Below, one piece after another: positions 33,931 to 45,254 of a DNA stretch of 64,000 bases. Location: the NCBI RefSeq assembly GCF_027943255.1, contig NC_072892.1, positions 116,887,792 through 116,951,791 of the forward strand. Direction: 5' to 3'. How positions within the stretch are numbered: the first letter of the stretch is position 1; each line of letters begins with the position of its first letter. This DNA is from Anastrepha obliqua. Lineage: Eukaryota > Arthropoda > Insecta > Diptera > Tephritidae. The notes under the pieces were generated by a model. The model had not been told where the DNA came from, made no database searches, and worked only from the letters and a program-made list of their open reading frames with translations. The position numbers were made by a program, and so were the translations under genes.

Positions 33931-35582
33931 TTATTTTTGTATCAAGAGGATTGAAATTCATAGACATAAATATAAACAAATTAGTAGGAAGTAGAGATAG
34001 AAATATACTAAATATTATAAAAAAACCATATTTTTTTCTTGATCACTCCTCTCGGGAGCATAAGGCCTCGACAAGACTCAATCATGCATTGGTTTTGTTA
34101 ATCTGTTTTCCTTTTTTTTTTTGATTTCTGACAGGGTAGGTGATTAGGCTGCCGCTATCAATCCTAAGTAGGGGGAATGCCACCTGTCGTTGCTTAGGAA
34201 CAACGCCTTCTTACTGCTTAGAGCGCCATCTGTGTTTCACATTTTTCTGGCAGAAAGATCGAACAGATGGTTGAGGACTTCGCAAAATTTGGTGTGTCTG
34301 TAATATTATGGCGAATGCTCGCTTCCTCTTGCTGGCGGCACTGAAGCATTGTGTGACTGTGTGTTTTTTCTGTGATTTGTTTTTTGCTTGCAGCCACAAT
34401 GCAAATAATGCGCAGACTATTGTGCGGGAGTAAGGATGGAAAGGATACGTTTTTGGGGTTGAGGAATGGAATTGGAGGATTTTTGTTTTAGAAACTGGGT
34501 AGGTAAATTTGGAAAAGTGCGAGGACCGCGCTTTATGTGGGACTAGAAGCCAAAACCTCTGGGATGGCAGGCTAGTGGACTTACGCTAGACTACTGAGGC
34601 CACTGCTCTCTTAATTTCTACCATAGAAGTCGGAGAACATAAATTATGTTTCAAGTCTATTTATTCTTAATATTTTCAATAAACGATTCCCAAAACCTGG
34701 GCTAGTGCTGCCTTCGGTAAAATAGACCCCGTAGATATCCTCTTTCATAGTTATTAAGAGCACGAAAATTTCACCTATTTTGTTTTTGCCATTAAAAATT
34801 AAAAAAAAAGAACATATTTCAACTTTTCGTGTCTTTTATTTTAAAAACAATATTTATTATTATAAACATGACCGCTGAAGATGACCCTCTAAAAAAATTG
34901 GACCCGGACGGCGAAGGTAATTTCTACTCATCTGAAACACAAATTTCAGAAAGATTCTTAATCAGAAAAAGAGCAACTAGAACAAATCGAAAAAATTTAA
35001 AAATTGACAAAATGGCGCGCTTTACAAAAAAAGTTCATAAAATCGGGTGTTTTTTCACTAGTTTTTTAGTGTAAAAAAATAGTGAATTATTTAAATAAAA
35101 TTGCAATTCTAGTTCCGACGATAGCCAAACATGTTGTAAACAACATATTCAAATTTCAAGTGATTCGGTTGAATTTTTGTTTTCATCCCCGTCGTGCCAA
35201 AAAAAGTCGTGAGATAAATGAGTTTAAAGTTTGAGGTTCAGAGGCGCGCGCACCGCTTTCTAACTAGTCAATGAGCTGTAGAAGCTATAATATTGGCAAT
35301 TTCCGTATAAAATTTCCCAGTATATTCTTAAGATACTACATCTACTTTCAAAATATCGAAAAAAAGAAATCGATTTTTTGAAATTTCTAGACCATCGGGT
35401 CCCCATAAAGTTTGGACGTGATGACAAACATTTTTGTAAAACTGTTGGACTGTCTTATTAACTATTAAAAGCGAGGTTTTTCTTCTCGTGTTAACTGCCA
35501 GGGTGTAAGAGTTTCTGTCTAAGAAGAAGAAAGTTTTTTTTTTAAATGCTCACTGTACTTCTGTAGTTATTCTACTTCCAAT
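33931..35582. other. Spacer
   Basis: No gene recognised. Bases 34060-34400 (around GGTAGGTGATTAGGCTGCCG) look like LINE untranslated sequence but I cannot place them. An 81-codon frame at 34829-35074 has no motif. Confidence 0.35.
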
Positions 35583-35613
35583 TCTTCTTCTTCTTAATTG
35601 GCGCGATAACCGC

Positions 35614-37122
35614 TTACGCGATTTTGGCCGAGCTTAATAAAGCGCGCCAGTCGTTTCTTTCTCGTGCTAACCGGCGCGAATTGGACACACCAAGTGAAGC
35701 CAAGTCCTTCTCCACCCGATCTTTCCAACGCAGAGGAGGCCTTCCTCTTCCTCTGCTACCACCAGCTGGTACCGCATCGAATACTTTCAAAGCCGGAGCG
35801 TTTGTATCCATTCGGACGACATGACCCAGCCAACGTAGCCGCTGGATCTTTATTCGCTGTGCTATGTCTATGTCGTCGTAAAGCTCATACAGCTCATCGT
35901 TCCATCGTCTGCGATATTCGCCGTTGCCAACGTGCAAAGGTCCAAAAATCTTACGCAGAATCTTTCTCTCGAACACTCCAAGCGTCGCTTCATCGGATGT
36001 TGTCATCGTCCAAGCTTCTGCGCCATACGTCAGGACGGGCATGATGAGAGTCTTGTAGAGTGTTAGTTTTGTTCGTCGAGAGAGGACTTTACTGCTCAGT
36101 TGCCTACTTAGTCCAAAGTAGCACTTGTTGGCAAGAGAGATTCTACGTTGGATTTCAAGGCTGACATTGTTATAGGTGTTAATGCTGGTTCCCAAATACA
36201 CGAAGTCTTTTACAACCTCAAAATTATAACTGTCTACAGTGACGTGGGTGCCGATACGCGAGTGCGCCGACTGTTTGTTTGAAGACAGGAGGTACTTCGT
36301 TTTGTCCTCGTTCACTACCAGTCCCATTCGCTTTGCCTCTTTATCCAGTTTGGAGAAGGCAGAACTAACAGCGCGGTTGTTAAGGCCGATGATATCGATA
36401 TCATCGGCATACGCCAACAATTGTACGCTCTTATAAAATATTGTGCCTGAGCGATTAAGTTCTGCGGCTCGTACGATGCTCTCCAACATCAGGTTAAAGA
36501 AGTCACACGACAGTGAGTCACCCTGTCTGAAACCTCGTTTGGTATCAAACGGCTCGGAGAGGTCCTTCCCAATTCTGACGGCGCTGCTGGTGTTGAGCAA
36601 CGTCATCTTACATAGCCGTATTAGTTTTGCGGGGATACCAAATTCAGACATAGCGGCATACAGGTAACTCCTTTCTGTACTGTCGAATGCAGCTTTGAAG
36701 TCGACGAAAAGATGGTGTGTGTCGATTCTCCTTTCGTGGGTCTTTTCCAAGATTTGGCGTATTGAGAATATTTGGTCGATGGTAGACTTTCCAGGTCTGA
36801 AGCCACACTGATAAGGTCCAATCAGTTGGTTGACGGTGGGCTTCAGCCTTTCACACAATACGCTCGCTAGAACCTTATAGGCGATATTTAGAAGACTAAT
36901 CCCGCGGTAATTGGCACAAATTGCAGGATCGCCCTTCTTATGGATTGGGCAGAGCACACTTAAATTCCAATCGGCAGGCATGCTTTCATCCGACCATATT
37001 TTGCATAGGAGCTGATGCATGCACCTTACCAGCTCCTCGCCGCCATGTTTGAATAGCTCAGCCGGGAGTCCGTCGGCGCCCGCGGCTTTGTTGTTCTTTA
37101 GGCGCGTTATCGCTATTCTCAC
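35614..37122 (-). CDS. RTE-like reverse transcriptase part of the LINE ORF
   Basis: 502 codons open from MRIAITRLKNNKAAGADGLP to the natural end LLSSAKIA. The methionine at 37122 is internal: the family protein continues upstream, but a one-base frame change near 37140 separates it from the linker. RT blocks in order: PADWNLSVLCPIHKKGD (about residue 55), YRGISLL, QCGFRPGKST, FVDFKAAFDS (motif A Asp, about 142), RQGDSLS, YADDIDIIG (motif C, about 240), and the tail RLRWLGHVVRMD with GRGRPPLRWKDRVEKDL. All visible active-site residues are present, so it would be expected to copy element RNA into target DNA if joined to its endonuclease. As it stands it is probably not produced. Confidence 0.85.
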   Translation of the reverse strand: MRIAITRLKNNKAAGADGLPAELFKHGGEELVRCMHQLLCKIWSDESMPADWNLSVLCPIHKKGDPAICANYRGISLLNIAYKVLASVLCERLKPTVNQLIGPYQCGFRPGKSTIDQIFSIRQILEKTHERRIDTHHLFVDFKAAFDSTERSYLYAAMSEFGIPAKLIRLCKMTLLNTSSAVRIGKDLSEPFDTKRGFRQGDSLSCDFFNLMLESIVRAAELNRSGTIFYKSVQLLAYADDIDIIGLNNRAVSSAFSKLDKEAKRMGLVVNEDKTKYLLSSNKQSAHSRIGTHVTVDSYNFEVVKDFVYLGTSINTYNNVSLEIQRRISLANKCYFGLSRQLSSKVLSRRTKLTLYKTLIMPVLTYGAEAWTMTTSDEATLGVFERKILRKIFGPLHVGNGEYRRRWNDELYELYDDIDIAQRIKIQRLRWLGHVVRMDTNAPALKVFDAVPAGGSRGRGRPPLRWKDRVEKDLASLGVSNSRRLARERNDWRALLSSAKIA

Positions 37123-37145
37123 CTCGTCATGATCGGGTAACGGAA

Positions 37146-38648
37146 CTATATTACAATTCCGTCGTCATCGATTGGGGTATCGGGATCTTCACATTCTCTA
37201 TGACATGCGCAGCTGTCACTGTTTAACAGGTTCGAGAAGTGTTCCCTCCATAATTTAAGATTGCTCTGTACGTCAGTCACCAGATCGCCGTCTTTGTTCT
37301 TACAGGAAAACGCCCCGGTCTTAAAACCTTCTGTAAGCCGCCGAACTTTCTGGTAGAATTTTCGGGCGTTGTTCCTATTGGCCAGCATCTCAAGCTCCTC
37401 GCACTCACGTATTTCGGCCTCTCGTTTCTTCTGTCGGATAATACGTCTCTTTTCCTTTTTCAGCTCTCTGTAGCGATCCCACATGGCTCGCGTTGCGCCC
37501 AATCGCAGCAATCTGTAGGCGGCAACCTTTTTTTAAGCGGCAGCGTGACATTCCTCGTCGTACCGACTGTTTTTTCGGGTTCGCCGGTATCCGATTTCTT
37601 CTTCGGCGGCGGTACATAGGGAACGAAAAATGTTGCTCCATTGCTCCCGTATGCCGATTTGTTGGGCAGTGCTTTCGGAGAGCAGGAGTGAGAGTCGAGT
37701 GGCGAATCTTCTGGCTGTCTGTTGTGATTGCAGCTTTTCGATGTCGAACATTCTTTGCGTAGGTAGATGCACGTTTTTTGCTGCACAGAGGCGGGTGCGC
37801 AGTTTGGCTGCAACAAGGTAATGATCCGAGTCGATGTTGGGTCCTCGGATCGTACGTACATCTAATACACTAGAAGCGTGTCTTCCATCTATCACAACAT
37901 GATCGATCTGGTTTCGCGTTTTTCGATCAGGAGACAGCCAGGTAGCTAGGTGTATTTTCTTATGCTGGAATCTGGTGCTGCGGACTACCATGTTTCGGGC
38001 CCCGGCGAAGTCGATCAGCCTCTGTCCGTTACCGGATGTTTCGTTGTGCAGGCTGAATTTTCCGACTGTGGGACCAAAAATTCCCTCCTTGCCCACCCTG
38101 GCGTTGAAGTCGCCAAGCACGATTTTTATGTCGTGGCGGGGGCAGCGCTCATAGGAACGTTCCAGGCGCTCATAGAAGGAATCTTTGGTCGCATCGTCCT
38201 TCTCTTCCGTCGGGGCGTGGGCGCAAATTAGCGATATGTTGAAAAATCTGGCTTTGATGCGGATTGTTGCGAGACGCTCGTCCACCGGAGTGAACGACAG
38301 TACTTGGCGACGAAGTCTCTCTCCCACAACAAATCCGACACCGAATTTGCGCTCTTTTACATGGCAGCTGTAGTAGACGTCGCAAGGTCCTATGTTTTTC
38401 TTTCCTTGCCCCGTCCATCGCATCTCTTGGATGGCAGTGATGTTAGCCTTTACTCTCACGAGGACATCAACCAGCCGGGCAGAGGCACCTTCCCCATTAA
38501 GGGACCGGACATTCCAGGTGCATGCCCTCAAATCGTATTCCTTATTTCGTTTGCAGGGGTCGTCATCAGTAAAGGCAGTTCTCATCCGAGGCTTTTTAAT
38601 CTTTTCATTGGGGGGGATTTTTAAGTGGCGGGTCCAAACCCAGCGCAC
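37146..38648 (-). pseudogene. RTE-like apurinic-type endonuclease and linker of the LINE ORF
   Basis: The first 371 codons (to 37533) form an exonuclease-endonuclease-phosphatase domain that nicks target DNA. Motifs: CTWNVRSLNG (about residue 44), AIQEMRWTG (Glu), VGFVVGERL, APTEEKDD, LGDFNARVG (Asp/Asn), TWLSPDRKTRNQIDHVVI and PNIDSDHYLVAAKLRTRL (Asp-His). All the usual catalytic residues are visible. TAA at 37533-37535 stops the frame at CHAAA. The same frame continues with KKVAAYRLLRLGATRAMWDR and a charged linker RELKKEKRRIIRQKKREAEI until TAG at 37146, just after the point where the frame should shift into the RT. Confidence 0.85.
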
Positions 38649-38680
38649 AACCAGCTATCCTGGAGATTCCAATTAATCAA

Positions 38681-40889
38681 CCTAATATTACGAACGAAAT
38701 CTGAAATATCTTTTAACTGCTCTTTATGTGGAGAGGAAGTTTAGTGATTTATTTAAGAAAATTGTAATTGATTTTTCCCAAGCCCTGACCTAATAAAGGC
38801 GCAACCATTTTTACCAGCAGACTGTTCGGTTACCGCGAAGTGACGCTAAATTACGTTAATCTAGAAATCCTCTGCCATCTACCATCTAACGTCTACGGCG
38901 TGCGAACTTTTACCTTGCGTAACCTCTTTTGCGTGAAGGAAGTGGCTTGGCTTGTGCGCACCGAAGAAAGCACAAAACGAAGAGAAGTTCATAAAAACCG
39001 AATAAAAAAATTAAATTTATGTTAATTTACTTTTATCGCTTCAACGGTAAAGTCAATTTCATTTCAATTTGCATCCCTTGTGAGTTCACGTCCTATTTTA
39101 TTCGTGCCTTTCGTATTTTGCTTTCATTTTCAGTTTTGCATCATATTATGCCACGCTAGTCGCACTACCTCACTTGCCGTTCCGTTGGCTTATTCCGTGC
39201 GGTCACACATTTTTATGATCTATAATATAATTGGCTTTATTTTGCGCAGCCTTTCTTCGTATTTACGCACAACTGTACGAGCGTCGGGGTGCCTTCTCAT
39301 TTGCACGTTTTTTGTCCCCGCGCGCGGAGAAGCTTTGGCGGTAGTAACGCCATCATACGTGCCTCGTGTGCTACACACGCGCCCACATCTACAGCTTCTA
39401 GAGCATCCGCCAACCGCTCAAGCGTGTCATCGCGGCATCTTTAAGCACTCATTCACTGGCTCATTCAACGTTCGACGCTCGGTGCCGCTTGCCCGCTCAC
39501 CGGAAATGCAAAGTAAGTGTAAGTTGTTCGAAAAAAGTTATGTCACGGATAAGCACTTTCACAACCTTCTCCGCTGCTGCACTTCCACTTCCCTTTTGTC
39601 ACACTTCGGACCACTGCCATTCATTCCATTCAATCTCTATCGTCGTCAACATCATTATCCTTTCGTCATATAAAAGTAGTTGTAACGCCGAGGAGTTTTG
39701 CGCCACTTCTCCAGCACAACTTGCTACACTTCGATGCTGTGTGTTTGTGTGTTCGAGCGCTTATTTCCATTCAAATTTTCTTTTGAAGTGTATAAAAGTT
39801 TTACCTATCACCCGCTAACCACTCCTTATAACCAAACTGTTTCGCGCTAAATGTATCCACAGCGATGAGCATAACCGAAGTCGACATTTTCATTCAACGC
39901 TGACCTTACGCAGACCAAGCGAAGTGTCCGACTGGTGGAGCAAAGCGCAAATTCGGCTATTTTACTTGCCCGTGCGCTCTTAATTTCGCTTCCTTCAAGC
40001 GCACTTAACTTCCGGCATTCCTATTTCCCATGCCGCTAAGCTCTTGGTGATGGCATCGTTTCAGTTTCAAAGTCAGCAAAGTTTTCGGTGTCTCAAATAC
40101 TCGCAACTCAGACTGAAATGCAAAGCAAATAAGATGAAAAATAACTTTAGAAATTGAATTTGCGCGGCTCCTGATGTTTTTATACTCTTTCCACAACTGT
40201 GATTGGGTGGTCGGAGTAGGGTAAAACTATATAAGCGACTAGTAGGAAATATTTTTCATATAAGTAAACGGAGTCTACACCGAGTATAGTGATGCTTAAG
40301 CTAATGCTTCAAAATTTCTCTCTCTAAAAACAGGCTGAGAAAATAAAAATGTACACTGGTATATATGTATTATAATAAGTAGACCAGTAGCCAAGTCAAG
40401 GGTAAAATCTCCAGTCCGTGAATAAAAGTGACACATCCTATTGTATACCAGTTTGATGTAAAAAATTAGAAAAGGGGATGTCTCTTCTGCATTAGAAAGA
40501 GGTAAAATATAGAAGAGCTTAGAAAATACCTGTTCGAAAAAACTGCTTACGACTCGAAGTGTGATGATAAAGTTGGCCTCGACGTCTATTGTAAGAAACC
40601 AAAAGTAAGCGCTTCGGCTCATCTTCATTATCACTGTAGCGTATTTCACGCTTAAATTCTCGGTATCAATGGAGTAGAAATCTATTTAGAGATCTACATA
40701 CCTTTAAAGAAATCTATATTTGTTCTGTTAGCCAAGCGGCGATTAAATCTCTTGGTGGGGCTGCCACTAAATCCATCGCAAATTTGGGATATTTCTTAAT
40801 GAGATCGCAGAATATATCATAATCCACTTGAACTTTAATTAGCATATCGTAGAATTATATTACGAAAATCGACGGTTTGCATAAAGTTT
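38681..40889. other. Spacer, possible host sequence
   Basis: Less repetitive-looking and locally more GC-rich (39280-39500). A 197-codon plus-strand frame (39080-39673) starts inside low-complexity hydrophobic sequence and has no known motif, so I do not call it a gene. TATA-like sites occur at about 39667 (ATATAAAAG), 39790 (GTATAAAAG) and 40229 (TATATAAG). Without a transcript these are only suggestive. A minus-strand frame at 40296-40649 is also unrecognised. Confidence 0.35.
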
Positions 40890-41165
40890 TCATCGCGCGC
40901 TCAGGCCAACTTATGGTGTTCAGCGACGAGGCCCATTTTTGGCTTAATGGCTAGGTTAATAAGCAAAATTGCCATATTTGGGCTGAAGAAGACCTGAAGC
41001 CATTCAAGAACAGCCATTACATCCATTGAAGTCCGTCTACAACATTTGGTTCCAATGAGACGGCGCTACTTGCCATACAACGCGTGAAACAATGGATTTA
41101 CTGCGTCGTGAGCAATTAATCCATCCGTTTGGACCAGTGGTTTGGACACCAAGATCGTGCGATTT
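40890..41165 (+). pseudogene. Mariner transposase catalytic part, rosa-like
   Basis: The plus strand reads VFSDEAHFWLNG (first catalytic Asp), VNKQNCHIWAEED, and later a decayed counterpart of the DGATCHTA block near 41060 (NETALLAIQRVK). It then runs to SCDFYL near 41160. Stops are present. It meets, tail to tail at about 41166, the N-terminal half of the same kind of transposase on the other strand. Confidence 0.75.
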
Positions 41166-41715
41166 TTATTTGTGACTGAAGTGCTCCAGCGAGTCAACGA
41201 CCCAATCAGCAAAGACACGATATTGTTGATGATCGGCCGGCCTGAGTTCTAGTGTTAACTGGACTTTATAAGCCTTAAGACCCAAATCTTTATGCAAAAT
41301 ACGGTGTAATGACGTTTGTGGAATGCCTAATTCCAAAGAACGACGAGGAATGGCCAAATCTGGGTTTTCTTCAACACTTTCGGCTACAATAGCAAAATTT
41401 TCAGCTGTTCTTGAGCGATGTGCACGGGTTTTATTCTTCACATCGCTAACTTTTCCCAACAGCTCGAATTTGTTCACCAATTTCTGTATTGCGGCCCGAC
41501 AAGGTGCTTCACGATAACCTAAAAATAAAAAGTCGAGTTTTACGAACCGTCTCTCAGAAAATTTTATAGTGAATTTTAATAATTTCAATACGTTGTTTAA
41601 GCGTGTATCGTTCCATTTTTATTAACGGCGTACTTTCTACTTGTCAAATATCAAAAAATAACAGCTTCAAAAGTGAAGTCTACCGAAATAGCGAGGTATT
41701 CAAAATAACACCTGT
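41166..41715 (-). pseudogene. Mariner transposase N-terminal half, rosa-like
   Basis: 140 open codons on the minus strand. GYREAPCRAAIQKLVNKFEL, KNKTRAHRSRTAENFAIVAE, EENPDLAIPRRSLELGIPQT and SLHRILHKDLGLKAYKVQLT form the two helix-turn-helix parts that recognise element ends. DHQQYRVFADWVVD, which normally leads to the first catalytic Asp, is followed instead by foreign sequence, because the catalytic half lies inverted at 40890-41165. The outer terminus near 41695-41715 may be GTGTTATTTTGAATACCTCG. Confidence 0.8.
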
Positions 41716-42197
41716 ACACGCATTTTTTGTGATTGTTTTTATTACTTGATTTAAAAAAAAGAGGTGTCAAGTTAAATAGCCTGAATTTAAATATCCTTCA
41801 AGACCAAATGCTGCAATTATGTATAAAAACCTCAATTTCTGCTTTAACAATATTTATGGCTTGCCATTTTGGCTTTAAGAGCAACAGCAAGTATTTGAAC
41901 AACCTGAAATGTCTGAGCAACTTCCATATTCAAAATAGATTGAAAAAAATCTTGAAAAAAAATATCAAAGTGCAATTTTTTCAAATAGAAAAACAATAAT
42001 ATGCGATTTTTCAAATCAGAACATCTTAAATTTTGAATGGTTTTATTTCATGGTGTTTAAATGCTTTCAGTTACTGAATTTTTAATAATATTTAAAAAGT
42101 TATGTCTCAAAGCGAGTCCCTGTACTATTTTCGGAATTCCGGGATTACTTTAAAAATATGAGCCTCAAAATTTGGCGCGAATATTGGCATTCCTTCT
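41716..42197. other. AT-rich spacer
   Basis: No gene recognised. The 88-codon frame 41733-41999 has no motif. Confidence 0.4.
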
Positions 42198-42600
42198 ACT
42201 TCTTCTAGATTGGCGCGATAACCGCTTAGGCAGTTTTGGCCGAGTTTAACAAACTGAGTCAGTCGTTTCTTTCTCGTGCTAATCGGCGTCAGGTGATTCT
42301 AAGTCATTCTCCGCCACATATTTCCAAAGCAGAGGAGGCCTCTGCTACTACTAGCTGGTACCGCATCAAATACTTTCAGGCCGGAGCGTTTGTATCCATT
42401 CAGACGATATGACCCAGTCAACCAAGCCGCTGGATCTTTATTTGCTGGGCTATGTCTATGTCGCCAATAAGCTCATACAGCCCATTGTTTCATCTCCTAT
42501 GTTACTCGCCATCACCAACATGCAAGGTTCAATCTTCCGCAGAATCTGTCTCCCATCAGATATTGTCATCGTCCAAGTTTCTGTGTCATCCCTAGTGGGT
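42198..42600 (-). pseudogene. RTE-like LINE 3' fragment
   Basis: It aligns by eye to the 3' end of the element at 35583-38680 (TGGCGCGATAACCGCTTAGG, GGCCGAGTTTAACAAAC, then GTTTGTATCCATTCAGACGA and ATGACCCAGTCAACCAAGCC). It has small deletions and ends near 42600 inside the region of the EAWTMTT block. The 5' truncation is typical of LINE copies. The tail side has CTTCTACTTCTTC. Confidence 0.85.
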
Positions 42601-43111
42601 GGATATATTCACTCAAACATGAGTAGTGCACGCAAATGCGAGTGTTGTTCTGTTTGCTTGAGTCTGTTTGGTAAGAACATATAATTATAATTAACTAATT
42701 GGAATATGAACTACTAAGGGAAGTAAATCATTTGCTCAGGACCTCGCTTTTTGGTAGGCTAATGACCCTCTAACGGATTAGTAGGAGAATTGGGACAAGA
42801 CTTTAAAAAAGTTGTGAAAGCGAAACACGAGAGTGGAAATGTGTACTGTTAGCGGAGTTAAATGCCTAAAAAGAAAAGTTTGTTTCAGGTAGAATTTTAA
42901 ATACTTCTTTAGCCGGATGTGATAAGAGAGTGCTAGAATTTTTTGAACTTTGATCTTGGCATACTCTAAAAGTGAAGGAGCGAGGTTCTATACATCAGCA
43001 ATAAAGATACTTAGTGTACGTGATCAATCCAGGTGACGAACTCCGTGAAGAAAACAATATGAAAATAGTAGCAACAACTTTTCTTAAATTAATCCAATAA
43101 TTTTTTTAATA
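42601..43111. other. Spacer
   Basis: Nothing recognised. Confidence 0.4.
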
Positions 43112-44030
43112 AAGGTAGCCTAGATGGCCATTGTGGCCGTCAGTGTGGGACTTTAACCCGAACTAAAACCTTCTCTTGTCCAGTTGCTCCTTTTGGAACC
43201 TTGACTTTAAGTAACGCGTTGAGAGCCCGTTATTGAGTTTGTTAACTCAAACCAGCCGGTTTTCGTCAGTACTAGAATTAGCATTTCCATCAGACTGGAT
43301 ATCAAGCTGTTGATGGCGTAGGTTCGCCTTTCGGACCCATTCTTCATCACGCAGCGTTTTCATCATACGCGCTGCAACACCATTTAATGTTCGCCATGTG
43401 TCAGGTTTATCTCACATTTGAGGCATAAGGATTGCCTCTGCGGGATGCTGGCCAAAAACCCTGAGAATGTCTTCTCTTTCGGTGTCGAATAGGTCGTTCT
43501 CCAAATTGAAATAGTTTAGATACTCTTTAAAATATCTGTTTTCGCTCAGCAGTTGCGTCACGTAGAAGCCAACTTCCCCGTGCTTCTTTCGATATCATTT
43601 CGCCATGTCTGGTATCAGATTGTGCTTCCAACGATCATATGTAGAAAGGTCCCAGCGCTGCTAAGACTCTCTGATAGCTCGGTGCCTCTATTCGTTTAGA
43701 TTATATAGCCTCTGCAGCTCTTTGACCGACAGATCTATAGGGATTTTCCTCGATATGACTGCTATGGCATTGTCTAAATCCGTGCGATAATCATTCGGAA
43801 CTCTAAGTGCGCTTTATCTATCTATGATATGTGTGGTTCTTATTTCTTTCTTATGGGAGTTTTACTCATTTGCCCAGATCGGCGCTGCGTATGTGAGGAC
43901 GGATGTGGTAACAAGTGAATGTAGCTGTCGTTTTTCTCTCCGAGGCCCTCCTATATTTAGGATAAATCTTGAAAGCGCACCGTGCACAAGTTGCGCTGTT
44001 TGCTGACTGCCGTACAATGTTCCTATAAGC
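43112..44030 (-). pseudogene. R1-type LINE C-terminal part
   Basis: The minus strand reads ALSRFILNIGGPRREKRQLH followed by SLVTTSVLTYAAPIWANE (RT thumb region), IPIDLSVKELQRLYN, RWDLSTYDRWKHNLIPDMAK, RKKHGEVGFYVTQLLSENRY, FKEYLNYFNLENDLF, EDILRVFGQHPAEAIL and DTWRTLNGVAARMMKTLRDE. The IPNIGGP, Y-x-LIPD and HGEVxFYLTQ patterns are typical of R1-clade proteins. The cysteine motif expected between them is lost. A short 3' untranslated part ends near 43112. It begins abruptly near 44030 close to a Tc1-like end. Confidence 0.8.
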
Positions 44031-44132
44031 GTGGCTGCCATAACTTGGAAACTATTTGAATAATTCGATTCTAACAAATTGAATTGTGTGGACTTATAAT
44101 ATTTATTATATGCAATAAAATCAATAAAAGCT

Positions 44133-45195
44133 ACAGTCACCACCTTTAGCTAGAATGGCTGCTCATCTTCGCGTCATACTTTGTGTCAATTTCTGCGCAA
44201 GTTGTGGAAGTAATCGGCTCCAAATCAGCAGATTTTGCCTTGATAACTGCTTGAGTGTCCATATTTTTTCCTAAGTTTTTTTAGTTTTTGTTTAAGTACT
44301 GCCCAAATATTTTCAGTAGGGTTGTTATCAGGTGACTATGAAGGCCATTCTAACATTTCAATCCCATTTTGTTATTTACAAAATCCAAGGTTGGCTAATT
44401 CTTCCAAAATTCTTTCCAACTGATGACAATGATTTTTTTGGTAAATTTTATTCGTCAAAACTGCATTCAAACTCAAATAAATGGTGAAATCCTCTTTCGC
44501 AGAAGCAGCCTTAAACACTTTATAAGGCTCTCATTTTGCCCGTCCTTACGTAAGGCGCAGAAGCTTGGACGATGCGTGTTTGTAGTGTTGAGGTAGGCCT
44601 CCTCTGCATTTGAAAGCTTCGGTGGAAAAGAACTTGATTTGGTGTTTCCAATTGGCTCCGGTTAGCATGAGAAAGACGCATTGGAGTTAAACTCGGCCAA
44701 AATCGCTTCAGCGGTCATCGCACCAGTCAAGAAGAAGACGCCTTAAACACGAACCTCAAGTTGAAGTTGTCGATTATCTGCAGTGTACCAGGAGCGACAT
44801 TTGCAACTAACCACCCAAAGGAAGACTCCTTCGTGAATATTACATCTGCCCAATTCCGCTCTGAATTTCCCTTAGCCCATGCAAGTCTTTTTGCAATATG
44901 TGATAATGAAAGCAGCGGTTTTTGGCACATACGTGTCAAATCGTGTCTTTGGAAACATTAACACCATTTTTTCTTAAAACTGCCTCAGCTTCACGCAACG
45001 ATAATTTGAACTTTAACACAAACCAAAGCAAGATCATAAGGCTTTGGAGTGGTATTTTGTTTAGCCTCGACGTTTTTAATTTCGCTATAAGGTTGTTCTT
45101 ATTTATCTATGAACGTCTTCGATTTATTGAAATATTTTGCTGCAAATGTACGTGGCGCTTTTGGACTTTTAGTGTGTGTACATAGGAACACTGCC
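44133..45195 (-). pseudogene. Tc1-like transposon relic, split by an RTE fragment
   Basis: The minus strand right part reads TRMCQKPLLSLSHIAKRLAW, then NWADVIFTKESSF (first catalytic block, where Lys replaces the Asp of the usual FTDESSF). The left part (44150-44480) reads ERILEELANLGFC, GIEMLEWPS, SPDNNPTENIWAVLKQKLKK, the end of the DDE core with the last catalytic Glu. ACAGTCACCACC at 44134 is the probable left tip. A related copy at 52085-52655 ends in GGAGGTGACTA. An RTE fragment occupies 44515-44745. Confidence 0.75.
44515..44745 (+). pseudogene. RTE-like LINE fragment within the Tc1-like relic
   Basis: The plus strand reads KALILPVLT, stop, GAEAWTM, then after a deletion RPPLHLKASVEKNLISLV and ELNSAKIASAVIAPVKKK, that is the end of the same RTE-like protein as at 35614-37122. 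The sequence finishes in AAGAAGAAG, the same tail type. Its position between two parts of a Tc1-like transposase shows it arrived later. Confidence 0.75.
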
Positions 45196-45254
45196 TCAAA
45201 TCGTTTCACATACGGTTGCGAATGTGGTTTAGGTGTGTATGTATGTTAAAATTG

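Larger units (their letters stand above)
35583..38680 (-). mobile_element. RTE-like LINE, nearly complete
   Basis: About 3.1 kb on the minus strand: short 5' part, endonuclease (38648 to 37533), linker (37532 to 37146), reverse transcriptase (37122 to 35614), then a very short 3' part ending GGCGCGATAACC-like and a GAA/AAG repeat tail at about 35582-35597. One ORF with endonuclease and RT, no gag-like ORF1, no RNase H and a short simple-repeat tail fit the RTE group. Only one stop (37533-37535, TAA) and one frameshift (near 37140) break the frame. Fragments of the same subfamily lie at 42198-42600 (minus) and 44515-44745 (plus). Confidence 0.85.

Noticed and set aside
34829..35074. 81-codon frame with acidic start and basic middle
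   Set aside because: No known domain; surrounded by AT-rich spacer; no support.
35624..38676. Plus-strand open frames (66-126 codons) over the RTE-like element
   Set aside because: Antisense shadows of the endonuclease and reverse transcriptase frames, with no motif of their own.
39080..39673. 197-codon open frame on the plus strand
   Set aside because: Hydrophobic, low-complexity composition, no recognisable domain, no splice or neighbour support; chance frame in GC-richer DNA is as likely.
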